This document shows positions 34,693 to 43,324 of a stretch of 64,000 nt of DNA, one piece after another. A model generated the notes under the pieces. The model ran no database searches. It saw only the letters and a program-made list of their open reading frames with translations, and was not told where the DNA came from. Each line of letters opens with the position of its first letter. Within the stretch, counting starts at the first letter, position 1. This DNA comes from Flavobacteriales bacterium UBA720. Lineage in GTDB: Bacteria > Bacteroidota > Bacteroidia > Flavobacteriales > Weeksellaceae. The stretch covers positions 43,130-107,129 of the forward strand of contig DBLQ01000012.1 of the NCBI GenBank assembly GCA_002297505.1, given 5' to 3'. The translations under genes were made by a program, and so were the position numbers.

Positions 34693-35199
34693 TCAGACTT
34701 TCTGTTTGATTTTGAATGCTAATGTGTAGGCCAGTATAAATACAAACGAAATAATACTGGTAACTATTACATTAAGGAAAATCTCAAAAAATCTGCTAAA
34801 TTTAAAAAACTCGATATACTGCACCAGAAGCTGGTGGATAAAAATACTCGTGACAATGAAAAAAATGAACTGCGTCCACTGGATGCTTTGAAATGAAAAA
34901 AAATCCGTTGTCGTTTCCGTGGAAGTCCGGAAAATCAAGGTCCGGAAATAGGCAATCACCGTGGTTGCGAAAGCATTGATTCCCCAAGTCCCGAGAAATG
35001 CATCTACGCATAATCCCAGTAAAAAACTTAATCCCAAGAATTGAAACTGGTTTCTGAAAAAGGGATAGAACATCACAAATACCGGATAGAGAACGGGAAT
35101 ATATTGTCCGAACAACGTAATCCTGTTCAGCACAAAAATCTGAAAAGCAGTGAGCAATGCTATGAGAAGCAAGTCGGATGCAATGTTTCTACTGACCAT
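34693..35199 (-). CDS. mreD: Rod-shape protein MreD
   Basis: A 168-residue membrane protein with five or six helices, including LCVDAFLGTWGINAFATTVIAY. Sequence conservation in MreD is low, but size and position between mreC (11 bp overlap) and mrdA make the call firm. It helps assemble the elongasome. Confidence 0.88.
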   Translation of the reverse strand: MVSRNIASDLLLIALLTAFQIFVLNRITLFGQYIPVLYPVFVMFYPFFRNQFQFLGLSFLLGLCVDAFLGTWGINAFATTVIAYFRTLIFRTSTETTTDFFSFQSIQWTQFIFFIVTSIFIHQLLVQYIEFFKFSRFFEIFLNVIVTSIISFVFILAYTLAFKIKQKV

Positions 35200-36043
35200 C
35201 TTTTTTGATTTGAACTTTTAAAGTATCCTCGATTTTCTGGACTTCCGATTTCTTCAGGTTGCGGACTACAAAAACCTTGCTGAGCTTGCCGATTTTTTCG
35301 CTCAGTTCAACCGAAATATCCCAGAAGCCGGTTTTGCTGTCCACCTCGTATCCAGCGACTGTTCCTACCATTATCCCTGCGGGGAAGATGGAGGATTTTC
35401 CATCAGTCACTACTGTGTCTCCCACCTTCAGCGGGACATATTTCGGAACATCAGAAAGCGTCATCGTGCGGGAATCATCGCCTTTCCAGGTCAAGGTTCC
35501 GAAGTAGCCGCTTTTCTTAAGCGCAGCACTGATTTTAATTTTATTCATACTCAGTACCGACTGTACCAAGGCGTAATTATCCGTCGTATTGATCACGATT
35601 CCGGCAATTCCTCTCGGTGCAATCACACCCATTTTGGAATTGACACCCTGAAGTTTTCCTCGGTTGATCGTGAAGTAATTGTCCTTCCTGTTAATGCTGT
35701 TAAAGACCACTTCGCCATCCACAAAAGTATAGATCTGGCCGCCGCCGATGGTATCGTACACCCTGCGGAAGCTTGGATTTTTTGAAGTGTCTTTGCCGTA
35801 AAGCTGCAGCATCAGGGCTTTATTTTGAGTCACAAGATCCTCGTTGATCTGTTTCAGTTTAAGATAAGACGTTCCCTCGTCGATATAGCCGGAAACCCAG
35901 GAATTGAAGGCCGCCGTCTTGGCCGCCAAAAAACTTTGCTGCATGGCATTCTTGCTGAAAATCAGTACAATTGCAACCAATTGCAAGAATACAAAGAATA
36001 CAAACAAGGCATTCTTGGAAAAAAATCTCAGCAGCGCACCCAT
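35189..36043 (-). CDS. mreC: Rod-shape protein MreC
   Basis: A 284-residue protein with an N-terminal membrane anchor (ALFVFFVFLQLVAIVLIF), a short coiled coil (about 55-80) and the MreC beta-domains with GVNSKMGVIAPRGIAGIV and VGDTVVTDGKSSIFPAGIMVG. It links MreB to PBP2 in the periplasm. It overlaps mreD by 11 bp. Confidence 0.95.
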   Translation of the reverse strand: MGALLRFFSKNALFVFFVFLQLVAIVLIFSKNAMQQSFLAAKTAAFNSWVSGYIDEGTSYLKLKQINEDLVTQNKALMLQLYGKDTSKNPSFRRVYDTIGGGQIYTFVDGEVVFNSINRKDNYFTINRGKLQGVNSKMGVIAPRGIAGIVINTTDNYALVQSVLSMNKIKISAALKKSGYFGTLTWKGDDSRTMTLSDVPKYVPLKVGDTVVTDGKSSIFPAGIMVGTVAGYEVDSKTGFWDISVELSEKIGKLSKVFVVRNLKKSEVQKIEDTLKVQIKKDGQ

Positions 36044-36142
36044 CTAAATTATAAATGATAATTGATAAATTATAGACGATTTCATGTTGAGTTCTACTTT
36101 CAACATCAAACCATCAAATCTATTCAAATTTTCGAGAAATTA

Positions 36143-37168
36143 TTACTTGATTAAGAAATTGAACTTGTCCATATTTTTGAGTGCGATTCCGGTTCCGCGT
36201 ACCACCGCTCTCAACGGATCTTCTGCTACGAAAACTGGCAATCCTGTTTTCCTGTGCAGTCTGTCCGCCAATCCTCTGAGCAGCGCACCACCACCGGCAA
36301 GGTAAATTCCGGTCTTGTAGATATCTGCCGCCAATTCCGGAGGCGTAAGGGACAATGTTTCCATCACTGCATCTTCAATTCGGATAATTGATTTATCCAG
36401 CGCCTTGGCAATTTCTTTATAGTTGACCATAATTTCCTTCGGCTTACCGGTGATCAAATCACGGCCCTGAACAGGAATATCATCTATCGGAACATCCAGT
36501 TCTTCTACTGCCGAACCTACTTCCAGTTTAATTCTTTCCGCTGTTCTTTCCCCGATGTATAAATTATGATGGGTTCTTAGATAATATGCAATATCGTTGG
36601 TAAAAACATCGCCCGCGATTTTCACAGACTTGTCACAGACAATTCCGCCAAGCGCCACAACAGCGATTTCCGTTGTTCCACCACCTATGTCGATGATCAT
36701 ATTCCCTTCCGGTTTCTGAACATCAATCCCGACACCTATCGCCGCCGCCATTGGCTCATAAATCAAACGAACTTCTTTGGCGTTCACTTTTTGAGCAGAA
36801 TCTCGTACCGCTCTTTTCTCCACTTCGGTAATACCGGAAGGGATACAGATCACGATTCTAAGCGCCGGCTGGAAAAGCTTCCCTTTGATGCCCGGAATCT
36901 GTTTGATAAACTCCTTGATCATGTGTTCGGAAGCGTGGAAATCTGCGATCACACCGTCCTTCAGCGGACGGATGGTTTTGATGTCCTCATGGGTCTTCCC
37001 CTGCATATGTTTGGCCTGCTCTCCAACCGCAATCGGCTTACCGGAGGAACGCTCTATCGCCACGATAGAAGGCTGGTCCACAACGATTTTGTTGTTATGT
37101 ATAATCAGCGTATTTGCCGTCCCTAAGTCAATCGCAATCTCTTGCGTAAACATATCCAATAAACCCAT
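36143..37168 (-). CDS. mreB: Rod-shape protein MreB
   Basis: A 341-residue actin homologue: IAIDLGTANTLI (phosphate 1), IVDIGGGTTEIAV-type phosphate 2 motif (IIDIGGGTTEIAVV) and LAGGGALLRGLADRL (adenosine). MreB filaments guide side-wall synthesis, so the cell is expected to be rod-shaped. It is first in the operon, with a -7 box at 37194-37201. Confidence 0.97.
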   Translation of the reverse strand: MGLLDMFTQEIAIDLGTANTLIIHNNKIVVDQPSIVAIERSSGKPIAVGEQAKHMQGKTHEDIKTIRPLKDGVIADFHASEHMIKEFIKQIPGIKGKLFQPALRIVICIPSGITEVEKRAVRDSAQKVNAKEVRLIYEPMAAAIGVGIDVQKPEGNMIIDIGGGTTEIAVVALGGIVCDKSVKIAGDVFTNDIAYYLRTHHNLYIGERTAERIKLEVGSAVEELDVPIDDIPVQGRDLITGKPKEIMVNYKEIAKALDKSIIRIEDAVMETLSLTPPELAADIYKTGIYLAGGGALLRGLADRLHRKTGLPVFVAEDPLRAVVRGTGIALKNMDKFNFLIK

Positions 37169-37193
37169 TTCCGTTCAATAATTATTAAGTTTA

Positions 37194-37201
37194 CAAAGAT
37201 A
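37194..37201 (-). promoter_or_regulatory. -7 box (TATCTTTG) for the mre operon
   Basis: Perfect TAnnTTTG on the minus strand, 25 bp before the mreB ATG. The 262 bp between mreB and hemA otherwise holds no gene. Confidence 0.6.
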
Positions 37202-37411
37202 TAAATTTAGAGGCATTCTAAACTTCCAAATGGATTTTTTTTGGTTAAAATTTTATTAAAATTTGAGGCCAAAAATTATCAGGATTGTAACGATAATGAC
37301 AATAATCCAAGATTGGAAAAGGATTATTGGATTGAAAAATGGTAATAAGCCGTATAGATTTTATCAATTCAGTAAGCTGACATTCATCATCAGCCTTAGT
37401 TTTAAAAATCG

Positions 37412-37419
37412 TAAATTTG
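37412..37419 (+). promoter_or_regulatory. -7 box (TAAATTTG) for the heme operon
   Basis: Perfect TAnnTTTG, 11 nt before the hemA ATG, giving a very short leader of about 7 nt. Confidence 0.6.
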
Positions 37420-37430
37420 CTGACTGAAAA

Positions 37431-38720
37431 ATGAGCCAGCGCAATAAATTTCACCAGACTTCTGATTTTGCCGTTCTCAGCATCAGCTACGAAAAAGCCG
37501 ATGCGGAAACGCGGGGTCGTTTTGCTTTTTTTGATGAGCACATCAAATCGTTTGTGAATCAGATTCATGAACAGGATTATGGTGATGCCTTCGTGGTTTC
37601 TACCTGCAACCGAACGGAAATCTATTCCACCACGAAAAATTACCTGCAGATTGCAGAACTTTACTGCAACACCGTGGGCGTGAGTCTTTCCGAGTTTCTG
37701 AAATATGTGAATGTGATCCAGAGGGAAGATGCTTTGTTCCATCTGTTCCGCGTAGCAGCAGGCCTGGAAAGCCAGATCATCGGTGATTTTGAGATTGTTT
37801 CCCAGATCAAGAATGCTTATCACCGGTTCAAAAAATATAAAGACTTTTCTAATCCGTATCTGGAGCGCGCGATCAATTCCTCGATTCAGATTTCGAAAAG
37901 AATCAAGAATGAGACGGGAATTAGCACTGGTTCTGCATCGGTTTCCTATGCTGCGGTGCATTATATACTGAACCACACAAGACACATCCACGAGAAGAAC
38001 ATCCTGCTTCTTGGCGTGGGGGAAATCGGTCAAAATACGATCGAAAATCTTGTGAAACATATCTATCAGCCGAAGATCAAAATCGCAAACCGTTCTTTTG
38101 AAAAAGCTGAGAAAATTGCCGACAAATACAGCATTCCTCAGATCGATTTCAACCTTTTCCCGGAAGAACTGAAACAAACCGATGTGCTGATTGTGGCAAC
38201 CGGTGCACAGAAATACATTATAGACGAGTCTAATTTTCCTAAAGAGAAGGAAATGCTGGTCATCGACCTATCCATTCCGAATAATGTGCAGAAGGAAATA
38301 GGAAACCTGGAAAATGTAACCCTGATCGACGTGGATCAACTGTCGCAAACCATCAAGGAAACCATGGAACAGCGCAAAAAGGAAATCCCGAAAGCGGAAG
38401 GCATCATCAAGGAGATGGCGAAAGATTTTGTAGATTGGGAAAAGAAAAGAAAACTGGCCCCCAACATCAACCATTTTAAGAATACACTGAAAAAAATCGA
38501 GGAAAACGAGATGCACAACATCCATAAAAAATTCAATTATGCCAAGATTGAAGATATGGAACTGTCCAATAAACTGGTGCAGAAGCTGACTAACCGATTT
38601 GCAAAATACATCCTGGAAAACCCATTACGTGCTAACGAAGTTACAAAACTAATGGGCGATATTCTGGACATCCATAAACAAGAAGCTAATGAACAAACTG
38701 AGAATAGGAACGAGAAATAG
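37431..38720 (+). CDS. hemA: Glutamyl-tRNA reductase
   Basis: A 429-residue enzyme. It has VVSTCNRTEIY with the catalytic Cys, ESQIIGDFEIVSQ, ETGISTGSASVSYAAV, and an NADPH-binding LLLGVGEIGQNTIENL. It reduces glutamyl-tRNA to glutamate semialdehyde, the first committed step of C5 heme synthesis. The 3' end overlaps hemC by 32 bp. In Gram-negative bacteria this enzyme is often controlled by heme-dependent proteolysis. Confidence 0.96.
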   Translation: MSQRNKFHQTSDFAVLSISYEKADAETRGRFAFFDEHIKSFVNQIHEQDYGDAFVVSTCNRTEIYSTTKNYLQIAELYCNTVGVSLSEFLKYVNVIQREDALFHLFRVAAGLESQIIGDFEIVSQIKNAYHRFKKYKDFSNPYLERAINSSIQISKRIKNETGISTGSASVSYAAVHYILNHTRHIHEKNILLLGVGEIGQNTIENLVKHIYQPKIKIANRSFEKAEKIADKYSIPQIDFNLFPEELKQTDVLIVATGAQKYIIDESNFPKEKEMLVIDLSIPNNVQKEIGNLENVTLIDVDQLSQTIKETMEQRKKEIPKAEGIIKEMAKDFVDWEKKRKLAPNINHFKNTLKKIEENEMHNIHKKFNYAKIEDMELSNKLVQKLTNRFAKYILENPLRANEVTKLMGDILDIHKQEANEQTENRNEK

Positions 38721-39597
38721 TCCGCTTGCCATGTGGCAGGCTCACGAAGTTGAATCGAAGCTAAAAACATTAGGTTTTGAGACCGAAATTGTTCCTATCC
38801 TGAGTTCCGGCGACAAGAATCTGAACCAGCCGCTTTATGCCTTGGGAATTACAGGCGTTTTTACTAAAGATCTGGACATCGCTTTATTGAATAATGAAAT
38901 TGACATCGCGGTCCATTCCTTTAAAGATGTCCCGACGCAATTGCCGAATAACATTCAGATTTCTGCCGTTTTGGAAAGAGATTTTCCTGAGGATGTTTTG
39001 GTAAGAAACTGCGATTCCGAACCTTTGGATCTGGAAGTTCTGAAAATCGCGACCAGCAGCTTGAGACGACGCGCTTTCTGGCTCAAGGAATTTCCGGAAA
39101 CCGAATTCACGGACATCCGAGGCAATGTGCAAACCCGTCTGAAAAAGCTGGACGATGGCGTTGCCAATGCGACGTTGTTTTCTTTGGCCGGCATCAAAAG
39201 AATGAATCTGGATGTGCATTACGAACAAATTCCTTTTATGTTGCAAGCACCTTCGCAAGGCGTTGTCGCGATCGCAAGTTTGTCTGATAATTCAAAATTG
39301 AATGAAACTTTAAAATCCATTTCGCACAAAGAAACTGAGATTTGTGTTACGATAGAAAGAGAATTTCTGAAAACTCTGGAAGGCGGATGCACGGCACCCA
39401 TTGGCGCCAAAGCTGAAATTCTGAATAATCAAATCCGATTCCTTGGAAGACTCTGTTCACTGGACGGCAAAAAGTGCATTGAAACCGATGAGATTTTTGA
39501 GTGGAACGGTTCCGAAAACTTCGGAGAAAAAATTGCTTTGAAGGTTTTGGAAAACGGTGGCAAGGAATTGATGGAAGAAATTAAAAAAAGTCTGTAA
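38689..39597 (+). CDS. hemC: Hydroxymethylbilane synthase
   Basis: A 302-residue porphobilinogen deaminase: NKLRIGTRNSPLAMWQA, HSFKDVPTQLP, SSLRRRAFWL, and the cofactor-binding Cys in LEGGCTAPIGA. It joins four porphobilinogens into hydroxymethylbilane. The ATG at 38689 lies inside hemA, a 32 bp overlap, and starts exactly where the family does. Confidence 0.96.
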   Translation: MNKLRIGTRNSPLAMWQAHEVESKLKTLGFETEIVPILSSGDKNLNQPLYALGITGVFTKDLDIALLNNEIDIAVHSFKDVPTQLPNNIQISAVLERDFPEDVLVRNCDSEPLDLEVLKIATSSLRRRAFWLKEFPETEFTDIRGNVQTRLKKLDDGVANATLFSLAGIKRMNLDVHYEQIPFMLQAPSQGVVAIASLSDNSKLNETLKSISHKETEICVTIEREFLKTLEGGCTAPIGAKAEILNNQIRFLGRLCSLDGKKCIETDEIFEWNGSENFGEKIALKVLENGGKELMEEIKKSL

Positions 39598-39600
39598 AAG

Positions 39601-39628
39601 CACTTCGACTCCGCTCAGTGTGACAACT
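39601..39628 (-). repeat. Dispersed repeat between hemC and hemD (inverted copy)
   Basis: CACTTCGACTCCGCTCAGTG then TGACAACT. Its reverse complement matches 39748-39772 inside hemD at 24 of 25 positions. A partial relative, TGTCAGTCTGAG, lies at 39654-39665. Confidence 0.8.
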
Positions 39629-39688
39629 CTAATACTAACTGTAATTCCATATATGTCAGTCTGAGGTTCTAGATGAGCTATAATTAAT

Positions 39689-40387
39689 ATGAAAATCCTT
39701 TTTACAAAATCATTAGACCGAGAAAAAGTTGCTGAGAAATTAGGAGCTGTCACACGGAGCGGAGTCGAAGTGTCGGCGGATTTTGTTGAAGTTATCAAAA
39801 CGGAAATTTTAAAAACTAAAAATTTCGGTTTGAAGAACAATTCTTTAGTTTTCACAAGCGTCAACGGCGTCCGGGCGTTTTTCCAGAACGGTTTCAAACC
39901 CAATGAGAATTTTGCTGAGCCTAAGACCTTCAATAAAATTTATGTGGTCGGATCTCAAACAAAAAAAGAATTGAGGAAACATCATTTCGGGACCTTCAAG
40001 CTGTGCAAAAATGCGAGTGAACTATCACAATTCATCACAGAAAATTCTGTGAATGAGAAATTTTTGCATTTCTGCGGAAATATTGCACTGGATATTCTGG
40101 ATGAGAAACTGCCGTTGCAAAATATTTCTTACAAAAAGATCCCTGTGTATAAGACCGAACTGCTCTACCCGAAAATCGATGAGAAATATCAGGCGATAGT
40201 TTTTTTCAGTCCGAGCGGAGTTCGTAGTTTTGCGAAGTTTAACAGTTTTGAGAATACCAAGATTTTTTCGATTGGAAAAACAACTACTTCAGAATTAGAA
40301 AAACTAACTGATAATTCAATAATTACAAGCTCGAAAAATACTGTAGCTGATTTATTGAATTTGATTAATATTAATATTAATAGTTAA
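39689..40387 (+). CDS. hemD: Uroporphyrinogen-III synthase (with repeat-derived insert)
   Basis: A 232-residue HemD-like protein: KILFTKSLDREKV start, SLVFTSVNGVRAFFQNGF, HFCGNIALDIL, and IVFFSPSGVRSFAKF, the family's recurrent SPSGV motif. HemD closes and inverts ring D of hydroxymethylbilane. HemD is poorly conserved, but gene order supports it. Residues 20-29 or so (AVTRSGVEVSA) are encoded by an in-frame copy of an intergenic repeat (39748-39772), so a short insert lies between the first strand region and DFVEVIKTE. Confidence 0.88.
   Translation: MKILFTKSLDREKVAEKLGAVTRSGVEVSADFVEVIKTEILKTKNFGLKNNSLVFTSVNGVRAFFQNGFKPNENFAEPKTFNKIYVVGSQTKKELRKHHFGTFKLCKNASELSQFITENSVNEKFLHFCGNIALDILDEKLPLQNISYKKIPVYKTELLYPKIDEKYQAIVFFSPSGVRSFAKFNSFENTKIFSIGKTTTSELEKLTDNSIITSSKNTVADLLNLINININS
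39748..39772 (+). repeat. Copy of the dispersed repeat inside the hemD coding sequence
   Basis: TGTCACACGGAGCGGAGTCG then AAGTG: 24 of 25 bases equal the reverse complement of 39601-39625. It reads in frame without a stop, giving VTRSGVEV. Confidence 0.8.
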
Positions 40388-40394
40388 AGTCAAC

Positions 40395-40411
40395 TGTTGC
40401 ATATTTTGCAA
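40395..40411 (+). promoter_or_regulatory. 17 bp motif shared with the RhuM/Fic coding region
   Basis: TGTTGCATATTTTGCAA, a dyad, occurs 26 bp before the Fic gene start. Its exact reverse complement is at 40621-40637 inside that gene. Possible operator or recombination site; function unproven. Confidence 0.4.
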
Positions 40412-40436
40412 TAGTTCAAGTTTCAATGATTTGATA

Positions 40437-41405
40437 ATGAAATCTATAGAAATTTATACTTCCTCAAGTGGTAGTACTCAAATTGAAGTTCAGTTTGAGA
40501 AAGACACAGTTTGGTTAAATTTAAATCAAATCTCAGAACTTTTCCAAAGAGATAAATCAGTAATATCGAGACACTTATCAAAAATATTTAAAGACGGGGA
40601 ATTAGAAAAAAATTCAGTTGTTGCAAAATATGCAACAACTGCGCTTGATGGTAAATCTTATCAAGTGGACTATTACAACTTAGATGCAATCCTATCTGTT
40701 GGTTATAGAGTTAATTCCAAACAAGGAACACAATTTAGAATCTGGGCTTCCCAAAGACTTAAAGAATATCTATTAGAAGGTGTAAGTATTAATACCAAAA
40801 GATTACAAGAATTAGAAAGGATCGTGAATATAATAGAAAGTGCTGAATCTACTGAGTTCAATCAACTTTCTGAAACTAAAGGACTGCTTAATATATTAAA
40901 TAACTATACAAAAAGCTTTATTCTTCTTAATCAATTTGATAGTTCTTCATTAGAACTTAATCATCTTGAGGAGAATATCACTTATGAAATTGATTACCCA
41001 GAGTCAATCTTAGCAATTGAGATTCTAAAAAAAGACTTAATAAAAAAGAAAGAAGCATCTGAACTTTTTGGAAATCAAAAAGACAAAACTTTCGAAGGCA
41101 TCCTGAAAAGTATTACCCAGACATTTGAAAGTCAATATCTGTATCCAACCATTGAAGAACAAGCTTCTAATTTATTATACTTTATTATCAAAAATCATCC
41201 ATTTTCTGATGGTAACAAAAGAATCGGGGCTTTTATTTTCATTTGGTTTTTAGAAAAAAATAAACATCTTCTCAAGAAAAATGGAGAGAGAAAAATCAAT
41301 GATAATGCTTTGACTGCATTAGCATTATTGATTGCTCAAAGTAATCCAAGCGATAAAGAATTAATGATAAGATTAATTTGTAATTTAATTACAAACAAAA
41401 TATAA
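40437..41405 (+). CDS. RhuM-Fic/DOC family protein (putative AMPylase)
   Basis: A 322-residue two-part protein. The N-terminal part (about 1-115) matches the virulence protein RhuM family, with VWLNLNQISELFQRDKSVIS, KYATTALDGKSYQVDYYNLD and FRIWASQRLKEYL. The C-terminal part is a Fic domain with the full motif HPFSDGNKR (about 254-262), which transfers AMP to target proteins. I see no clear inhibitory SxxxEG helix. It sits between hemD and hemE and ends 2 bp before hemE; it is more A/T-rich than the heme genes, suggesting insertion. Start ATG 40437; a TTG lies two codons earlier. Confidence 0.88.
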   Translation: MKSIEIYTSSSGSTQIEVQFEKDTVWLNLNQISELFQRDKSVISRHLSKIFKDGELEKNSVVAKYATTALDGKSYQVDYYNLDAILSVGYRVNSKQGTQFRIWASQRLKEYLLEGVSINTKRLQELERIVNIIESAESTEFNQLSETKGLLNILNNYTKSFILLNQFDSSSLELNHLEENITYEIDYPESILAIEILKKDLIKKKEASELFGNQKDKTFEGILKSITQTFESQYLYPTIEEQASNLLYFIIKNHPFSDGNKRIGAFIFIWFLEKNKHLLKKNGERKINDNALTALALLIAQSNPSDKELMIRLICNLITNKI

Positions 41406-41407
41406 AA

Positions 41408-42433
41408 ATGATTAAAAACGACCTATATTTAAAAGCACTTCGCGGAGAAACCGTGGAAAGACCGCCAGTTTGGATGATGAGACAAGCCGGAAGATACTTG
41501 CCGGAGTTCATCGCTTTGCGTGACAAATACGATTTTTTCACAAGATGTCAAACGCCGGAATTGGCTTCGGAAATCACGGTTCAGCCGATTAGAAGATTTC
41601 CTCTGGATGCGGCGATTTTGTTCTCCGATATTTTGGTGGTTCCGCAAGCGATGGGCATCGATTTCAAAATGAAAGAATCCGTTGGGCCTTGGCTGGATGA
41701 ACCTATCAGAACCGCTCAACAAGTTGATGATGTAATTGTTCCGGACGTGAACGACACTTTGGGTTACGTTTTTGACGCGATAGAAATGACTTTGGAAAAA
41801 CTGGACAATGAGATTCCGCTGATTGGATTTGCCGGTTCGCCCTGGACAATTTTCTGTTATTGCATCGAAGGCAGAGGCTCGAAGGATTTCAATATTGCGA
41901 AATCATTTTGTTTTCTACAACCGGAAGCAGCGCACAAATTATTGCAGAAAATCACAGATACAACAATTGCTTACCTGAAAAGAAAAGTGGAGAAAGGCGT
42001 TTCTGCTGTTCAGGTTTTCGACAGTTGGGGCGGAATGCTTTCACCAGCGGATTATCAGGAATTTTCCTGGCCTTATATCAATCAGATTGTTGAAGCATTG
42101 GCGCCGTTGACACACGTTGTAGTTTTCGGGAAAGGCTGTTGGTTTGCGCTGGAGGAAATGACCAAATCCAAAGCTTCTGCCCTGGGTGTGGACTGGACCA
42201 TTACGCCGGAAAACGCCAGAAAATTCACCAATGATGCGGTGACCTTGCAGGGCAATTTTGATCCATCGAGACTGCATTCTACGCCGGAAACGATCAGGAG
42301 AATGGTTCACGAGATGATTAACCGTTTTGGAAAAGATCAATACATTGTCAATCTCGGACACGGGATTTTACCGAATATTCCTGTAGAAAATGCCGAAGCT
42401 TTTATAAAAGCAGTGGTAGAATGGAAACCATAA
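41408..42433 (+). CDS. hemE: Uroporphyrinogen decarboxylase
   Basis: A 341-residue enzyme: RPPVWMMRQAGRYLPEF (Arg-rich active-site loop), AAILFSDILVVPQAMG, GFAGSPWTIFCY, VQVFDSWGG and NLGHGILPN. It decarboxylates uroporphyrinogen III to coproporphyrinogen III. It starts 2 bp after the Fic stop, so its translation may depend on that gene. A strong terminator closes the operon. Confidence 0.97.
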   Translation: MIKNDLYLKALRGETVERPPVWMMRQAGRYLPEFIALRDKYDFFTRCQTPELASEITVQPIRRFPLDAAILFSDILVVPQAMGIDFKMKESVGPWLDEPIRTAQQVDDVIVPDVNDTLGYVFDAIEMTLEKLDNEIPLIGFAGSPWTIFCYCIEGRGSKDFNIAKSFCFLQPEAAHKLLQKITDTTIAYLKRKVEKGVSAVQVFDSWGGMLSPADYQEFSWPYINQIVEALAPLTHVVVFGKGCWFALEEMTKSKASALGVDWTITPENARKFTNDAVTLQGNFDPSRLHSTPETIRRMVHEMINRFGKDQYIVNLGHGILPNIPVENAEAFIKAVVEWKP

Positions 42434-42438
42434 AATTA

Positions 42439-42470
42439 AAAAACCAGAGCTTTCGGCTCTGGTTTTTTTT
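42439..42470. terminator. Bidirectional terminator after hemE
   Basis: Stem AAACCAGAGC/GCTCTGGTTT with a 5 nt loop, eight T on the plus strand and six on the minus strand, between convergent genes. Confidence 0.9.
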
Positions 42471-42472
42471 TA

Positions 42473-42757
42473 CTATTCTGTTTGTACCGGCGCCGGCTGC
42501 ATGGGTTTTGTAGCCTCGTCGTTAATGCCGTCCCGCTGCTGTTTCATCAGATCGCTGGTGGCTTCATTTTTTATTTTAGCTTTTTCGGCAGAATCTACGG
42601 ATTTTGCATCCGACGCTTTCACCGTTTCTGAAGATTTTTGATTCATCTTCTTCATCTTCTTCTCAGACTTGATCTTTGCCGTATCCTGAGTTGTTACCTG
42701 CGCTGTCAGAAACATAGTTCCGAAAATCATCATTGCGCCTGTGAGTACCTTTTTCAT
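42473..42757 (-). CDS. Small exported hypothetical protein
   Basis: A 94-residue protein with a signal peptide (KKVLTGAMMIFGTMFLTAQ) and a mature part rich in Lys, Ser, Glu, Ala and Met with no fold I recognise. An in-frame start further upstream (42790) would place a hydrophilic stretch before the signal peptide, so ATG 42757 is chosen. Its N-terminus resembles that of the next gene at 42845, suggesting a common origin. Function unknown. Confidence 0.7.
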   Translation of the reverse strand: MKKVLTGAMMIFGTMFLTAQVTTQDTAKIKSEKKMKKMNQKSSETVKASDAKSVDSAEKAKIKNEATSDLMKQQRDGINDEATKPMQPAPVQTE

Positions 42758-42844
42758 AACAATTGATTTTAAATTAATTACAAAATCCATCCTATCAAAG
42801 TTAAAATCAATGGAATCTAATTTTTACATCAGATTCCATTCATC

Positions 42845-43228
42845 TTATCGTGTAGGATTCGGATTTGTAGGACTTGTAGGACCTAGTGGCTGTTGCGGGT
42901 TGGTAGGCATCGTCGTATTAGGATTTTGCAACGTTCCGTTGTTTGGCAATGTTGTGCCTGGCGTTTGCATGGTTCCGTTACTCGGCAAAGTCTGGTTCTG
43001 TCTCACGCGGTCTGCGTTGTTCTGCATTTTCTGAGTATTATTCATTGTAGCAGTGTCTACGGTTCTGTTCATTCCGTTGGGCTGAACAGAAGTGTCCATT
43101 TTCATTTCGGTGCTGTTGGCACGCTTGGAATCCATTTTTTTGGTGGCATCTTTTTTCTGTGTCGTTTGGGCCGACATGAACAGCGTTCCAAGTAAAACGA
43201 ATGCTGTGGTTGCGATTAACTTTTTCAT
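42845..43228 (-). CDS. Exported low-complexity Asn/Thr/Pro-rich protein
   Basis: A 127-residue protein with a signal peptide (KKLIATTAFVLLGTLFMSAQ). The mature part is low complexity: Lys/Met-rich first, then repeated TLPSNGTMQTPGTTLPNNGT-like stretches ending in Pro/Asn. It is probably disordered and outside the inner membrane. It shares the signal-peptide pattern and Lys/Met-rich start with 42473-42757. Function unknown. Confidence 0.7.
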   Translation of the reverse strand: MKKLIATTAFVLLGTLFMSAQTTQKKDATKKMDSKRANSTEMKMDTSVQPNGMNRTVDTATMNNTQKMQNNADRVRQNQTLPSNGTMQTPGTTLPNNGTLQNPNTTMPTNPQQPLGPTSPTNPNPTR

Positions 43229-43324
43229 AATATTATTATTTAGTGTTGATTATCAAGACCAAACATCAAACCAATATTATGTTAAATTGCTAATTTCTAA
43301 GAATTTTGGAAAACTTTGTGACCA

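Noticed and set aside
37245..38177. 310-residue open frame on the minus strand
   Set aside because: It lies antisense to hemA, whose motifs are clear, and its protein has no family features.
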